This document shows, one piece after another, positions 52,633 through 64,000 of a stretch of 64,000 bases of DNA. Under the pieces are notes generated by a model. The model worked only from the letters and a program-made list of their open reading frames with translations, was not told the origin of the DNA and made no database searches. The first letter of the stretch is position 1; each line of letters starts with the position of its first letter. The DNA is from an uncultured Sphingomonadales bacterium (GTDB taxonomy: Bacteria; Pseudomonadota; Alphaproteobacteria; Sphingomonadales; Rhodothalassiaceae), in NCBI GenBank assembly GCA_947499155.1, contig CANMND010000001.1:496001-560000 (forward strand), written 5' to 3'. The translations under genes were made by a program, and so were the position numbers.

Positions 52633-54468
52633 TCATCGCACCTCGCACTGGAGACAAAGTACAAACGTACCATTGGGGTCATTCATCATGCTCACAGTCT
52701 CCAGCGCACTTGTAATCGGCGTCATAAGACCATCAATAGCGGTCCGACTTGTTGCTTTGCGCTGGAAGGGGATTTTGCCCCACGCCTGCTGACCTTCGGC
52801 AATATCAGCCAGAATCTTTTCAAAGGGATCCAACTCAGGCCGCAGTCTATGAACCCGATAAGCGTCTTCTTCCAATCCGGCCATTTTGGCTGCGCTTTTC
52901 ACTGCGTCCTTCAAGTCGCCCAGTTGATCGACAAGACCAAGCTCAAGGGCAGTACTGCCCGCCCAGACCCGTCCCTGGGCTACCTTGTCAACTTCTTCCA
53001 CAGTCATGTCACGTCCATCAGCGACAAGTTTAAGAAATTTCTCATATCCGTCTTCGACCGAACTTTGGATCAGGCTGGCCACCATCGGCGACAGGGGGCG
53101 CGTAGGATCAAATGCCCCCGCCAGAGGAGACGTTCCCACGCCATCCACATGAATGCCGATGGAATCCAGGGTATCTTCAAAGGTCATGAACAGCCCGAAT
53201 ATACCGATTGAACCGGTAATGGTCTCCGGCATGGCCCAGATTTCATCTGATGTGGCCGAAATCCAGTAACCTCCTGACGCGGCAACGGAACCAAAGGATG
53301 CAATCACCGGCTTGCCGCTGTCCTGCACATCTTTCAGCGCCTGACGGATGACCTCGGATGCAAAAGCACTGCCGCCGGGGCTGTCTACCCGCACCACCAG
53401 TGCCTTGACCGTATCGTCCGTACGGGCAGTGTTAATCAGTTCTACTGCTGAATCCGCACCGATCTGTTCCGGCGGTGCCTTGCCCGGTATGATATTCCCG
53501 CGCAGCGTCAACACAGCCACTGCTGGCGTCTTGTCAGCGCGCTGCGTGCTTCTCACGGACTTCACATATGGTTTGAACGCCACCTGTGTCAGAGATTCCG
53601 GATCCTTTGCACCCTGCATTTCAGCAAGTGCTTCCTGCATCTCGCTGCGGGTCATCAGTCTGTCCACCCAGCCAAGATCAAGGGCCATCTGCGCCAAGTC
53701 TCCACCAGATGCTTCAAGCCGATCCGGGAGATTTGCAAGCGCCTCTTCCATGGCACCTTCTTCAAGTCCGCGAAGCCGGGTGACGTCCGCAATATAGCTG
53801 TCCCACAATGTGTTCAGAAAGGCCCGGTTCGCCTCTTTGGCCTCATCCGACATGGAATCCCGAATGAATGGTTCCACTGCCGACTTGTAGGTGCCCACAC
53901 GAAACACATGTACATTTGCCTTCAGCTTGTCGAGCGCCTCAGCAAAAAAGGGCCCGTAGGCTCCAAGGCCGGACACAGTGACCGCGCCTGCCGCGTTCAG
54001 CCAGACTTCATCGGCATGAGCTGCCAGAAAATATTGCCACTGGCCGAAATTATCCCCAGTGCCAATCACGGTTTTGCCCGTCTGGCGAAAATCCTCAATC
54101 GCCTTCCCCATGCTATGAAGGCTGGCAGGACCTGCACTGGTTAGCTTGTCAAAGTTCACCACCATCATCGAAATACGATCATCTTTGGCGGCGCGGTCAA
54201 TAGTCTCAAGAGCCTCGTGCAAAAGCACCTCAGCCAGTGCCTTGCCATCGAAAACATCTAAAAATTGCGCCGCCCGGCGTTGCTCCACCAAAGCACCGGC
54301 AGGATCAAACAGGAAAATACTGTTATCCGCTATATGTGCTGGCGGCTTTTCTCTGGATAACTGGGATATGCCAGCGATAAAAACAAAAATAAGGACAAAC
54401 AATATAACACCAGCAATGGTATTAAAGGCACGCATGGCACCCCAGATGAATCTAAAAACAGCTTTCAT
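52633..54468 (-). CDS. sppA: Signal peptide peptidase SppA, long (67K) type
   Basis: 611 residues from ATG 54468, with AAGGAAAG upstream; a longer frame begins at 54528. An N-terminal membrane helix (about 15-40) is followed by two ClpP-like domains. The catalytic Lys is in VGTYKSAVEPFIR (about residue 190) and the Ser nucleophile in FGSVAASGGYWIS (about 395), as in E. coli SppA. It degrades cleaved signal peptides in the inner membrane. msrB follows directly. Confidence 0.95.
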   Translation of the reverse strand: MKAVFRFIWGAMRAFNTIAGVILFVLIFVFIAGISQLSREKPPAHIADNSIFLFDPAGALVEQRRAAQFLDVFDGKALAEVLLHEALETIDRAAKDDRISMMVVNFDKLTSAGPASLHSMGKAIEDFRQTGKTVIGTGDNFGQWQYFLAAHADEVWLNAAGAVTVSGLGAYGPFFAEALDKLKANVHVFRVGTYKSAVEPFIRDSMSDEAKEANRAFLNTLWDSYIADVTRLRGLEEGAMEEALANLPDRLEASGGDLAQMALDLGWVDRLMTRSEMQEALAEMQGAKDPESLTQVAFKPYVKSVRSTQRADKTPAVAVLTLRGNIIPGKAPPEQIGADSAVELINTARTDDTVKALVVRVDSPGGSAFASEVIRQALKDVQDSGKPVIASFGSVAASGGYWISATSDEIWAMPETITGSIGIFGLFMTFEDTLDSIGIHVDGVGTSPLAGAFDPTRPLSPMVASLIQSSVEDGYEKFLKLVADGRDMTVEEVDKVAQGRVWAGSTALELGLVDQLGDLKDAVKSAAKMAGLEEDAYRVHRLRPELDPFEKILADIAEGQQAWGKIPFQRKATSRTAIDGLMTPITSALETVSMMNDPNGTFVLCLQCEVR

Positions 54469-54557
54469 AGAAATCTTTCCTTCGGCCCCCGACATGGGCC
54501 TTGCGTGGCTTGTTTGTGCGTCTGCCACTTTCGGCTGACACCAACTTAAATTATAGA

Positions 54558-55910
54558 CTATCTGCGTGTAGCTTTCAGCATGTCCCCCAGACGCGTGAAT
54601 TTCAAGCGTGGATGCGTGCCTTGTGCTGCCTTTATTTCTGCTTCATCAATTTTTTCCCAATCCCTGAAGGTGACAGCGGCTATCTGTCTCTTTGCAATCA
54701 GTTCATCCAGACCCTTCCGCCCTTTGCGACCTGTGGGTGTAACTTCCGCCAGCAGACGAGCCGCCACCTCTGCACCGTCGGGCTTGTTGGTGCCGATAGT
54801 CCCCGTTGGTCCGCGACGAGCCCAGCCGACGGCATACAGCCGATCAGCAATGCGGCCTCCTTCATTGACAAACCGGCCCGCTCTTTCATCAAAAGGAACT
54901 GAGCCTATCGGGCTGGAAAGATAGCCGATACAAGGCACCACAAGATCGCACGGAATATCCCACTCAACCCCTGTCCCAATAACGGCCCCATTTTCGACCC
55001 GTGTCTTTTCGAATTTGACGGCAGTCACCTTGTCTTCGCCAAGAATCGCAACAGGTCGGCTGAAAAAGCAAAAATGCACCCGTATTGGTTTTTCTCCAGC
55101 GTCATTGGCTGTAAAGGCCCGCAATATGGCCATCATCTTCCGTTTGCCTGGCTCCAGCGCATCGTCTTTTTCCAACGAGGGAAACTGGCCAGGATCAGCC
55201 AAAGCCACCGCTTGCGCCAACTGACCCATCTCACTCAATTCCTTATTGGTGAAGCTTGCGTTCTGTGGCCCACGGCGTCCCACGATCCAGATGTCGCGGA
55301 CCTGCGAACGGGCGATCTGCTGGCCTGCATCAGGCAGAATATCCGAGCCAGACAATTCTTCAGGAGTTTTGGCCAGAACACGCGCGACATCAAGCGCCAC
55401 ATTGCCATTCCCGATTACCACCATGGACGTCATATCAAGACGAAGGCCGCTTTCCGCATAATCGGGATGGCTGTTATACCATCCAACCAACTCTGCTGAA
55501 CCACGCACACCAGGTAACGTCTCGCCTTTTATGCCCAAAGACCGGTCATGCATGGCCCCGGTTGCAAGCACAACGGCGTCATAAATATCCATCAGCTCTT
55601 CAATACTGATATCAGAGCCAACCGCCAGATTCCCTACAAAACGTACATTATCGCGCTTTGCCGTTTTTTCGAATCGGCGCGTCACTCCTTTTATACTTTG
55701 ATGATCTGGCGCAACGCCTGTCCGAATAAGCCCAAAGGGAGTGGCGAGCCGGTCGATCACATCTACGGCTACCCGGTCGCCTGCAGCCGCCAGCGCCTCT
55801 GCGGTATAATACCCTGCCGGGCCAGATCCGATGATAGCAATGTGCAGCTTTTGGATATCTGTCTGGCCCGCTTCGGACACACGTACTGAGCACACGACTT
55901 TTACCCCCAA
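54558..55910 (-). CDS. FAD-dependent ferredoxin/adrenodoxin-type NADP+ reductase (FprA-like)
   Basis: 450 residues. The FAD-binding IAIIGSGPAGYYTAEAL lies near residue 24, and the NADP-binding VVIGNGNVALDVARVL near residue 165. The family stretch PFGLIRTGVAPDHQSIKGV is characteristic of adrenodoxin reductase and mycobacterial FprA rather than plant-type FNR. It moves electrons between NADPH and ferredoxins. No ferredoxin or P450 gene is beside it. Confidence 0.92.
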   Translation of the reverse strand: MGVKVVCSVRVSEAGQTDIQKLHIAIIGSGPAGYYTAEALAAAGDRVAVDVIDRLATPFGLIRTGVAPDHQSIKGVTRRFEKTAKRDNVRFVGNLAVGSDISIEELMDIYDAVVLATGAMHDRSLGIKGETLPGVRGSAELVGWYNSHPDYAESGLRLDMTSMVVIGNGNVALDVARVLAKTPEELSGSDILPDAGQQIARSQVRDIWIVGRRGPQNASFTNKELSEMGQLAQAVALADPGQFPSLEKDDALEPGKRKMMAILRAFTANDAGEKPIRVHFCFFSRPVAILGEDKVTAVKFEKTRVENGAVIGTGVEWDIPCDLVVPCIGYLSSPIGSVPFDERAGRFVNEGGRIADRLYAVGWARRGPTGTIGTNKPDGAEVAARLLAEVTPTGRKGRKGLDELIAKRQIAAVTFRDWEKIDEAEIKAAQGTHPRLKFTRLGDMLKATRR

Positions 55911-56096
55911 GATTCCGGTTCATTTCTCCCAACCAAGCTTGCCATGATCTTACAAAATATGCGAGTTTCCGCTTGGCCTTATTTTTTAGAATCCGAAATT
56001 TTCCCCGCTTCATGGGCCAAAGGTTGCCGTTTTTAAAAAAAATCTCCTCATCCATCTTGACTTCGCCCGCCGATATCGTACCTAAAGCTTCGTCCG

Positions 56097-56123
56097 TTAG
56101 CACTCGTATCCTGTGAGTGCTAA
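56097..56123 (+). promoter_or_regulatory. CIRCE operator (HrcA site) of groESL
   Basis: TTAGCACTC, nine bases, GAGTGCTAA is a perfect CIRCE inverted repeat. It lies 73 bases before the groES start. HrcA binding here represses groESL until heat shock. hrcA is not in the window. Confidence 0.95.
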
Positions 56124-56196
56124 CACGTGGTCGCGGGACTCCCGCATGTTATCAAGGGGCAGGTCATGCCCGTGATCTACAAGGAGGAAAAAACTC

Positions 56197-56484
56197 ATGG
56201 CATTTCGTCCACTGCACGACCGTGTACTGGTCCGTCGTTTGGAAAGCTTGGAAAAAACACAAGGCGGAATCATTATTCCTGACACCGCCAAGGAAAAGCC
56301 GCAGGAAGGTGAAATCGTCGCTGTTGGCGCTGGTGCTAAAAATGAAAAGGGTGAAGTCAGCCCTCTGGATGTGAAAGCCGGAGACCGCGTGCTGTTTGGC
56401 AAATGGTCCGGTACGGAAGTCAAGATCGACGGCGAAGACCTGTTGATCATGAAAGAATCCGACATCATGGGAATTATCGCCTGA
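56197..56484 (+). CDS. groES: Co-chaperonin GroES
   Basis: 95 residues, the standard length. [19 protein letters not shown] and the mobile loop [18 protein letters not shown] are intact, followed by [20 protein letters not shown]. The ribosome site AAGGAGG is strong. It caps the GroEL ring in the cytoplasm. It is the first gene of the CIRCE-controlled operon. Confidence 0.97.
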   Translation: MAFRPLHDRVLVRRLESLEKTQGGIIIPDTAKEKPQEGEIVAVGAGAKNEKGEVSPLDVKAGDRVLFGKWSGTEVKIDGEDLLIMKESDIMGIIA

Positions 56485-56524
56485 GCGCTTTGTCATTAAA
56501 AGCAATCAACCACAATCAAGTTAA

Positions 56525-58192
<1,668 letters not shown>

Positions 58193-58224
58193 TCCCAACC
58201 ACCCGGTTTCCCGGATAAAGACAA

Positions 58225-58260
58225 AGGTCGCAGGGGTAATTTCCTGCGACCTGTTTTTTT
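58225..58260 (+). terminator. Rho-independent terminator of groESL
   Basis: AGGTCGCAGG (58225-58234) pairs with CCTGCGACCT (58243-58252), followed by G and seven T. Confidence 0.92.
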
Positions 58261-58323
58261 CGTGAAAGCTTACAAACAAGTCATTCGTGGGACACAGGCT
58301 GAACAAAAAGAAGCCATAAGCTG

Positions 58324-58998
58324 TTATAACTTCAGTATGCGACCACAGCCCTTATAGGGCTTGTTATCGAACGTCACCTCCACATGATGGGTCATGTATT
58401 CTCCGCTCATACTGTCAAGACAAGGTCCAGGCGTGATACGAGCGACAAGACGGTGGCCGCCGGTCCTCGCTTTGTAGATCAGAGCATCAGTTTGGGACGA
58501 AGGCACAGTCTGATCGAAACCCACATGGCCTGTGCCATAGTCATAGGAAAAGTCGGCACCGCCCCCGACATGAATCTCCAGCAACCAGCCTGGCTCTTGT
58601 CCAATTGCACGGACCGCAACCCCACGTCCCTCCGCTTCAGCCCATTGGCTCGGAACTTCGGCAAAGGTGCACGTCTGGTCAGCCAGTCCAGGATGCACAA
58701 ACCACGCCTCCTTGCCCTTACCCCAAAACACAGTCTCACCATCACTATATCGTTCGCCCGAGGCAGATATCAGGCGAGGAAGAACGAGCCAGGCCTCATC
58801 AATCCACAAACTGGCCTGATCTTGAGTATAACGCACCACAAGTGATTCAGGCTCTGTACAATGATAACCGACGATCATGGCTTCATTGGACCCATCGTCC
58901 TCGGCACCTGTCCACCCACGCTTGTCTGCAGAACTGCAGGCCACTAGAACCAACAACAGTACTGTACAGACCTGCCCAAATGAAAATATACGTGACAT
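58324..58998 (-). CDS. Lipoprotein with MliC-like (lysozyme inhibitor) and COG3650-like regions
   Basis: About 224 residues from ATG 58998, with GGGAAAA upstream. The signal peptide ends in the lipobox LVLVAC. The first mature part (about residues 50-110) fits the MliC fold of lysozyme inhibitors: YHCTEPESLVVRY, then SGERYSDGETVFWGKGKE. The second part (about 130-220) contains AIGQEPGWLLEIHVGG and a C-terminal Cys in YKGCGRILKL, resembling the COG3650 lipoprotein region found next to or fused with MliC. It may protect peptidoglycan from lysozyme. Confidence 0.75.
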   Translation of the reverse strand: MSRIFSFGQVCTVLLLVLVACSSADKRGWTGAEDDGSNEAMIVGYHCTEPESLVVRYTQDQASLWIDEAWLVLPRLISASGERYSDGETVFWGKGKEAWFVHPGLADQTCTFAEVPSQWAEAEGRGVAVRAIGQEPGWLLEIHVGGGADFSYDYGTGHVGFDQTVPSSQTDALIYKARTGGHRLVARITPGPCLDSMSGEYMTHHVEVTFDNKPYKGCGRILKL

Positions 58999-59178
58999 TG
59001 AAATTTTCCCGCTCTGTACCCTAGATTCCAGTGGTCTCACTTAAGCATGGCTAAATCATGGAAAAACCAGAACTATTTTGTGCCGAGCCACCCACAACCT
59101 TAGAATTGCCTGATAAATCTTGCCTACCGCGTGCATCTTGGCCATCTTCTCAACCCAATCACGAAAGGAGTCTCCACC

Positions 59179-59985
59179 TTGTCTCTGTTTTACGATCTGA
59201 TGCACGATCTTGATGTAAAAGATGGCCTTGCCACATGTGAAGCACCTGAAGACTGGCTTCAAGGGCGCACGCTTTATGGCGGGATTCTGGCCGCACTTAG
59301 CCACGAAATTGCCTGTAACAGCCTTGGATCGCCGTTACCCTTGCGCTCGATACAGGTGGCATATATCGGCCCCGCATCAAACAGCCTCACCATTAAAGCG
59401 ACAGTGTTGCGGCAAGGTCGCTCAGTCAGTTACGTCTCAGTCGACCTGACCGGTGACAAGGGCCTTGCCACCCGCTCCCTGTTTTGTTTTGGCGCAGCAA
59501 GGTCATCCAACCTTGCATCTCGCACCCGCCCTTTGCCCGATGTCGATACGCCACAGGTCGCCAAGCCTTTCCTTTCTCTGAACAATCAACCTCAATTCAT
59601 GAAAAATTTCGACATGCTGATGGCTGGCGGGGACATACCGCTTTCCCAAGGGCCGTCTGCCCTGATGCAAGTATGGGTGCGTCACAAGGACAATCGAGCC
59701 GAAAGGGCGGGACAAGGCGGACTCATGAACGCCCTTCTTGCCGTCGCTGACGCCTTGCCCCCTGCCATAATTACGACTTTGCCGGAACTCGTCCCCTTGA
59801 GCACCATGACCTGGCAGGTAGATGTTCTGTGCCATGATCCTGTTATCTCGCCCAATGGCTGGTGGTTGCTGGAATCACATGCGCAAAGTGCAGCTGAGGG
59901 TTATAGTGCACAAAAGATGATGGTCTGGTCGGAAGATGGGACGCCTATCCTTGCCGGACGGCAGGCGGTAGCTGTCTTTAGCTGA
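59179..59985 (+). CDS. Acyl-CoA thioesterase, double-hotdog type (TesB-like)
   Basis: 268 residues from TTG 59179, which has AAAGGAG eight bases upstream; the frame also opens at 59131 without a ribosome site. Two hotdog domains are expected. LQGRTLYGGILAALSHEIA (about residue 30) is the first-domain signature, and QGGLMNALLAVADALPPAI (about 190) the second. Such proteins cut acyl-CoAs. The family is close to TesB/thioesterase-family proteins (4HBT_3). It is convergent to nothing and stands alone before ffh. Confidence 0.82.
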   Translation: MSLFYDLMHDLDVKDGLATCEAPEDWLQGRTLYGGILAALSHEIACNSLGSPLPLRSIQVAYIGPASNSLTIKATVLRQGRSVSYVSVDLTGDKGLATRSLFCFGAARSSNLASRTRPLPDVDTPQVAKPFLSLNNQPQFMKNFDMLMAGGDIPLSQGPSALMQVWVRHKDNRAERAGQGGLMNALLAVADALPPAIITTLPELVPLSTMTWQVDVLCHDPVISPNGWWLLESHAQSAAEGYSAQKMMVWSEDGTPILAGRQAVAVFS

Positions 59986-60219
59986 TCCATCATTGTTACC
60001 TGATGCGCATTGACTTATCAGAGCCATCACGGTAACAAACGCGCCTGTCCGTGCGTGAATTGCCCGGGCATCATTAAAAACCCGGCTTAACCGCTGGGCC
60101 CCTTGGACGAATGTCCGGGGTCTCCACCAGTCAGCGAGGTTTCGCCCACTGGTGCATTTTGTCTTTGTCGGTTGACGCAGGATATCCTGCACATCTGAAC
60201 GGAATGGTTTTGGAACAGC

Positions 60220-61719
60220 ATGTTTGAGTCTTTAAGCGATCGTCTTGCCGGCGTATTCGACAAGCTCAAAAAACGTGGCGCCCTCACGGAAGCGGACGTG
60301 ACTGCCGCCCTGCGTGAAGTGCGCGTGGCCCTGCTGGAAGCCGATGTGGCATTGCCTGTGGTGAAGGATTTCATCAAGCAGGTGGGCGAAAAGGCTGTCG
60401 GCCACACTGTTTTGAAATCCATCTCTCCTGGCCAGCAGGTCATCAAGATTGTCCATGACGAGCTTGCGCACATGCTTGGCGGCGGCTCCGATGCAGCATC
60501 TGCGTCCGGTGAAACCCTTCCCCTGCTTGGTGTGCCGCCTGTTCCGGTGCTTATGGTCGGGCTGCAAGGCTCGGGCAAGACCACATCCACGGCCAAAATC
60601 GCCAAACGTCTGACGGAAAAAGACCGCAAGCGCGTTCTTATGGCGTCACTGGATACCCGCAGGCCGGCAGCGCAGGAACAGCTCAAAATTCTTGGCGAAC
60701 AGATTGGCGTCAAAACCCTGCCCATCATAGAAGGGCAGATGGCGGTGGATATCGCCAAACGCGCCATGGATGCTGCACGCCTTCAGGGCTTTGATGTTGT
60801 CATGCTTGATACCGCAGGACGCATGCATGTGGACGACGCCCTGATGCATGAGGTGGAAGCTATTCGCGATGCGGTCCGTCCTGTGGAAACCCTGTTGGTG
60901 GCAGACGCCCTGACCGGTCAGGATGCGGTAACTGTAGCTCAGGCTTTTGACAAGCAAGTGGGCATCACCGGTGTTGTCCTGTCGCGGATGGACGGTGATG
61001 GCCGTGGCGGTGCAGCGCTTTCCATGCGCGCAGTTACCGGGAAACCAATTCGTTTCATCGGCACCGGCGAAAAGTCAGATGCGATTGAGCCATTCCATGC
61101 CGAACGTATTGCAGGCCGCATTCTTGGCATGGGCGATGTGGTCTCCCTTGTTGAGCGTGCAGCCGAGACGATCGAGGCAGAAGACGCCGAGCGCATGGCT
61201 GCAAAAATGCGCAAGGGCCAGTTCGATCTGGATGACCTCAGAAGTCAGCTTCGCCAGATGAAAAAAATGGGCGGCATGAAGGGACTAATGTCCATGCTGC
61301 CAGGTATCGGCAAGATGGCTAAGGGCATGAACAAGCTTGATGACAAGCTGCTGGCCCGCCAGGAAGCTGTAATTAATTCCATGACGCCGAAAGAGCGGCG
61401 CGATGCACGAATTCTGAACGCATCCAGAAAGCGTCGCATTGCAGCCGGAGCCGGTGTCAGCGTGCAAGATGTGAACCGCCTGTTAAAAATGCATCAGCAA
61501 ATGGCGGGGATGATGAAGAAAATGTCCAAAATGGGTAAAAAGGGCGGGATGCGTGGCATGCCGAACATTCCCGGATTGGGCGGCCCCGGCGGACCGGGTG
61601 GAGCTGGCGGAATCGGTGGATTCGGCGGCCCTGGCGGTCTTGGCGGGCCAGAAGGATTTGGTGGTCCGGGCGGTGCCCTGCCCCCAGACCTTGAACAGTT
61701 GTTGAAAAAGAAAAAGTAA
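60220..61719 (+). CDS. ffh: Signal recognition particle protein Ffh
   Basis: 499 residues. N and G domains have [20 protein letters not shown] (GTP P-loop, about 107-126), [11 protein letters not shown] and [10 protein letters not shown]. The Met-rich M domain (from about 330) has [19 protein letters not shown] and [19 protein letters not shown]. The tail after about 445 is a long Gly/Pro-rich run ([17 protein letters not shown]) not needed for the fold. Ffh with 4.5S RNA and FtsY targets membrane proteins. First gene of the ffh-rpsP-rimM-trmD-rplS cluster. Confidence 0.97.
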   Translation: MFESLSDRLAGVFDKLKKRGALTEADVTAALREVRVALLEADVALPVVKDFIKQVGEKAVGHTVLKSISPGQQVIKIVHDELAHMLGGGSDAASASGETLPLLGVPPVPVLMVGLQGSGKTTSTAKIAKRLTEKDRKRVLMASLDTRRPAAQEQLKILGEQIGVKTLPIIEGQMAVDIAKRAMDAARLQGFDVVMLDTAGRMHVDDALMHEVEAIRDAVRPVETLLVADALTGQDAVTVAQAFDKQVGITGVVLSRMDGDGRGGAALSMRAVTGKPIRFIGTGEKSDAIEPFHAERIAGRILGMGDVVSLVERAAETIEAEDAERMAAKMRKGQFDLDDLRSQLRQMKKMGGMKGLMSMLPGIGKMAKGMNKLDDKLLARQEAVINSMTPKERRDARILNASRKRRIAAGAGVSVQDVNRLLKMHQQMAGMMKKMSKMGKKGGMRGMPNIPGLGGPGGPGGAGGIGGFGGPGGLGGPEGFGGPGGALPPDLEQLLKKKK

Positions 61720-61747
61720 CGAATCGTATAAAGAAAGGACGACCCTT

Positions 61748-62158
61748 ATGGCACTGGCAATCCGTCTTACACGCGGTGGCGCAAAAAAACGCCCTTATTA
61801 CCGAATTGTTGTCGCAGACACACGCAGCCCGCGTGATGGCCGCTTCATCGAAATGCTTGGCACTTACAATCCCTTGCTTGCCAAGGACGACGAAAATCGC
61901 GTGAAACTGACCGAAGAGCGCATTCGTTACTGGCTGGAGCAAGGCGCAAAGCCGAGTGATCGCATAACCCGCTTCCTTGAACAGGCCGGTATCGTAGAAA
62001 AGACGGCTGTCCGGGCCAACCTCAACAAAGGCAAGCCTGGCAAGAAGGCTCAAGAGCGCATCGACGAAAAGGCAAAGAAAGCTGAAGCAGCCGCTGCAGC
62101 CGCCGCTGCCCCTGCCCCTGCTGAAGAAGCTGCACCTGCTGAAGACGCAGCGTCCTGA
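61748..62158 (+). CDS. rpsP: Ribosomal protein bS16
   Basis: 136 residues. The core 80 residues ([19 protein letters not shown], then [14 protein letters not shown]) are standard bS16. The rest is an Ala/Glu/Lys/Pro-rich extension ([14 protein letters not shown], then [14 protein letters not shown]), a common feature in alphaproteobacteria. AAAGGACGACCCTT stands before the ATG. It belongs to the 30S subunit. Confidence 0.97.
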   Translation: MALAIRLTRGGAKKRPYYRIVVADTRSPRDGRFIEMLGTYNPLLAKDDENRVKLTEERIRYWLEQGAKPSDRITRFLEQAGIVEKTAVRANLNKGKPGKKAQERIDEKAKKAEAAAAAAAAPAPAEEAAPAEDAAS

Positions 62159-62178
62159 TCCTGGAAAGCCAGGCGGTC

Positions 62179-62778
62179 ATGAGTGACAAGGTCGAGCCGA
62201 GCGAACGCAGAGTCTGCGTTGCCATGCTAAATGGTGCGCATGGCGTCAGGGGAGATGTTCGCATCCGGCCCTTTACGGACGACCCGCGCACTCTTGAACG
62301 TTTTGACGGGCTTTTCTGGGGGGATACAGGCGAAAAAGTGACGGTGCGGCTTCTCCACCCCCTTAAAAGCGGGTGGGCTGCACGAATCACTGGTATTGAT
62401 AACAGAGAAGATGCAGAACGTCATAAGGGAACGGAGCTTTTTGTTAGCCGTATCGCTATGGTGGAGGCCTCTCCACCAGACGATCCTGACAGCTTCTTCC
62501 TGATTGACCTGATCGGGCTTACAGTGATCTCGCCTTCCGGTGACAAGCTCGGGACTGTTGCTGCTGTCCCTGATTTTGGTGCAGGAGATCTGTTGGAATT
62601 GGTGCTGGATGAGGCAGTCCCTGTTTTCGGGAAATCGGTACTTCTGCCCTTCGAAAAGCGCTATGTGCCTGATATAGAACTAGAAAATGGCCAGCTGACT
62701 GTCGATCTTGAGGCCTGGATTGATGCGCAATCCGATCAGGGTAAAGATAATAACGGTGACGAGGATGAGGAGTCATGA
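62179..62778 (+). CDS. rimM: Ribosome maturation factor RimM
   Basis: 199 residues. The N-terminal RimM domain has [19 protein letters not shown] and [11 protein letters not shown], and the PRC-barrel C-terminal domain has [17 protein letters not shown] and [19 protein letters not shown]. It helps process 16S rRNA and assemble the 30S head. The gene has a four-base overlap with trmD. Confidence 0.96.
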   Translation: MSDKVEPSERRVCVAMLNGAHGVRGDVRIRPFTDDPRTLERFDGLFWGDTGEKVTVRLLHPLKSGWAARITGIDNREDAERHKGTELFVSRIAMVEASPPDDPDSFFLIDLIGLTVISPSGDKLGTVAAVPDFGAGDLLELVLDEAVPVFGKSVLLPFEKRYVPDIELENGQLTVDLEAWIDAQSDQGKDNNGDEDEES

Positions 62779-63482
62779 GCTGGATTGCACAGATCCTCAC
62801 CCTTTATCCGGACATGTTTCCCGGCCCCTTGGGCGCAAGTCTGTCGGGAAAAGCGCTAAATGATGGTATATGGGCAATAGAAACTCTGGACATTCGTTCT
62901 TTTGCACGTGATAAACACCGCTCCGTTGACGATACGCCAGCAGGCGGTGGCCCCGGTATGGTTTTAAGAGCCGATATTGTGGGTGACGCCATTGATGCAG
63001 CGCGTGAGCGGGCGGAACCGGATTGGCCCCTGGTCTATCTCAGTCCACGCGGCAAGCGCTTTGACCAGGCGCTGGCGCGACACTGGGCAGGACTGGGTGG
63101 CGTGACATTATTATGCGGGCGGTTTGAAGGCCTTGATCAAAGGGTCATCGAAGCGCGCGCAGTGGAAGAAGTAAGCTTGGGTGATTTCATCCTGTCCGGC
63201 GGCGAACCTGCCGCACTGGCCATGCTGGATGCAGTGATACGACTGCTTCCCGGCGTTATGGGCAAGGAAGAAAGCGCCGAAGACGAAAGTTTTGAGCGGG
63301 GACTTCTTGAGTACCCGCACTATACCCGCCCGCAGCTATGGGAGGGGCGAGAGATACCGGCGGTGCTCAATTCAGGGCACCACGGGAAGATTGCCAAATG
63401 GCGACTGGAAAAAGCGGAAGAAATGACCCGCTTACGTCGGCCAGATCTCTGGTCGACCTATGAGCGACGTCATAAAGCATGA
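62775..63482 (+). CDS. trmD: tRNA (guanine-N1)-methyltransferase
   Basis: 235 residues. The SPOUT-class knot is seen in [20 protein letters not shown] and [20 protein letters not shown], and the ending has [10 protein letters not shown]. It methylates G37 of several tRNAs and prevents frameshifts. Early residues [18 protein letters not shown] are typical. It overlaps rimM and is followed by rplS after 13 bases. Confidence 0.97.
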   Translation: MSWIAQILTLYPDMFPGPLGASLSGKALNDGIWAIETLDIRSFARDKHRSVDDTPAGGGPGMVLRADIVGDAIDAARERAEPDWPLVYLSPRGKRFDQALARHWAGLGGVTLLCGRFEGLDQRVIEARAVEEVSLGDFILSGGEPAALAMLDAVIRLLPGVMGKEESAEDESFERGLLEYPHYTRPQLWEGREIPAVLNSGHHGKIAKWRLEKAEEMTRLRRPDLWSTYERRHKA

Positions 63483-63495
63483 AGGATCATGTAGA

Positions 63496-63927
63496 ATGAA
63501 CGTCATAGAAAAACTGGAACAGTCCGAAATTGAAAAATTGACGGCTGGCAAAACCATTCCTGAGTTCAGGGCCGGTGATACCATCCGGGTGATGGTAAAA
63601 GTGGTTGAAGGCGAACGCGAACGTCTCCAGACCTTTGAAGGCTTGTGCATTGCAAGAAACGGCGGTGGTATCAACGCCGCGTTTACCTTGCGCAAGATCT
63701 CGTTTGGTGAAGGTGTGGAACGTGTTTTCCCGCTTTATTCCCCTAATCTTGATTCCATCACCCTGGTTCGTCGTGGACGTGTACGCCGCGCCAAACTTTA
63801 TTATCTGCGTGGTCGCACCGGTAAGGCTGCCCGTATTGCAGAGCGCCAGGACTGGCACCGCAAGCCCAAGGCCAAAGGCAATGCCAATGCCCCCAAGGCA
63901 GAAGCAAGTGCAGAGAAGGCAGACTGA
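63496..63927 (+). CDS. rplS: Ribosomal protein bL19
   Basis: 143 residues from ATG 63496, with GAAGGATC upstream; a longer frame from 63460 overlaps trmD and is not favoured. The core has [19 protein letters not shown] and [24 protein letters not shown] [19 protein letters not shown], all standard for bL19. The C-terminus is a Lys/Ala-rich tail ([19 protein letters not shown]). It sits at the interface with the 30S subunit. Ends the ffh-trmD cluster in this window. Confidence 0.97.
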   Translation: MNVIEKLEQSEIEKLTAGKTIPEFRAGDTIRVMVKVVEGERERLQTFEGLCIARNGGGINAAFTLRKISFGEGVERVFPLYSPNLDSITLVRRGRVRRAKLYYLRGRTGKAARIAERQDWHRKPKAKGNANAPKAEASAEKAD

Positions 63928-63967
63928 CCCTGCGCAGCTGACCATTTAGGCAGGCACACTTATTTAT

Positions 63968-64000
63968 AACGGGTGGTACATGACTGTGCCGCCCGTTTTT
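63968..64000 (+). terminator. Terminator after rplS
   Basis: AACGGGTGGTACA (63968-63980) pairs with TGTGCCGCCCGTT (63985-63997) with two G-T pairs around TGAC, running into a T-run at the window edge. Confidence 0.85.

Noticed and set aside
60177..60190. Perfect 14-base palindrome GCAGGATATCCTGC before ffh
   Set aside because: Striking but short and unique; may be part of the ffh promoter. No evidence for a specific regulator.
62041..62158. Ala/Glu-rich extension of bS16 as a novel domain
   Set aside because: Such tails on bS16 are common in alphaproteobacteria.

Overview
This window looks like ordinary chromosome from an alphaproteobacterium, with a few accessory islands. The signs are a CcrM-type GANTC methyltransferase, the block mutY / DUF721 / dsbA-like / smc, a Coq7-type ubiquinone hydroxylase, polyhydroxybutyrate (PHB) degradation genes, and a CIRCE-controlled groESL operon. 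An order such as Kordiimonadales or a Rhodospirillales relative would fit, but the sequence alone does not fix the genus. No rRNA operon, insertion sequence, prophage or CRISPR array was seen; one tRNA (Leu, CAA) is present.

Layout. 1-3733 (minus strand) is the most unusual part: two paralogous 66-residue peptides with a leader-like N-terminus and a strict triplet core ([Ser/Thr/Cys]-X-Gly repeats ending in Cys-Cys-Cys), followed by an ABC transporter and two unrecognised proteins, the last cut by the window edge. It reads as an uncharacterised RiPP (ribosomally made, modified peptide) operon. 3734-4672 has no gene but holds two perfect DnaA boxes, two near matches and a 27-base palindrome. 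4673-6939 holds divergent PHB depolymerase and 3-hydroxybutyrate dehydrogenase. 6971-10523 is a minus-strand group with a molybdo-flavoenzyme FeS and FAD subunit pair lacking its large subunit. 10612-14635 has two cation antiporters and a pteridine-reductase-like gene next to folB. 15029-25294 carries genome maintenance genes (uvrC, rnhB, ccrM, mutY, smc). 25320-31903 has ubiD, a bacteriocin-like peptide with a probable immunity protein, a large transketolase/E1-family enzyme and a pabB-pabC fusion.

32119-38698 is a TonB energy-transduction operon with duplicated ExbB and ExbD (DUF3450, ExbB, ExbB, ExbD, ExbD, TonB, TPR). 38822-40941 has an NsrR-like site before a nitric-oxide-stress FeS repair gene, then two decayed genes (an AhpD-like enzyme and a PEP-CTERM protein). 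41222-50523 mixes membrane, redox and cofactor genes (dsbB, coq7, gluQ, PduO adenosyltransferase, etfBA, hbd). 50543-55910 (minus strand) has an OprO/P-type porin behind a clear Pho box, then msrB, sppA and a ferredoxin reductase. 56097-58260 is groESL. 60220-64000 is the ffh-rpsP-rimM-trmD-rplS translation/secretion cluster, ending at a terminator at the window edge.

Many starts were moved from the longest reading frame to a codon with a better ribosome binding site; this is stated in each entry. Domain and family calls come from reading motifs, not from searches.
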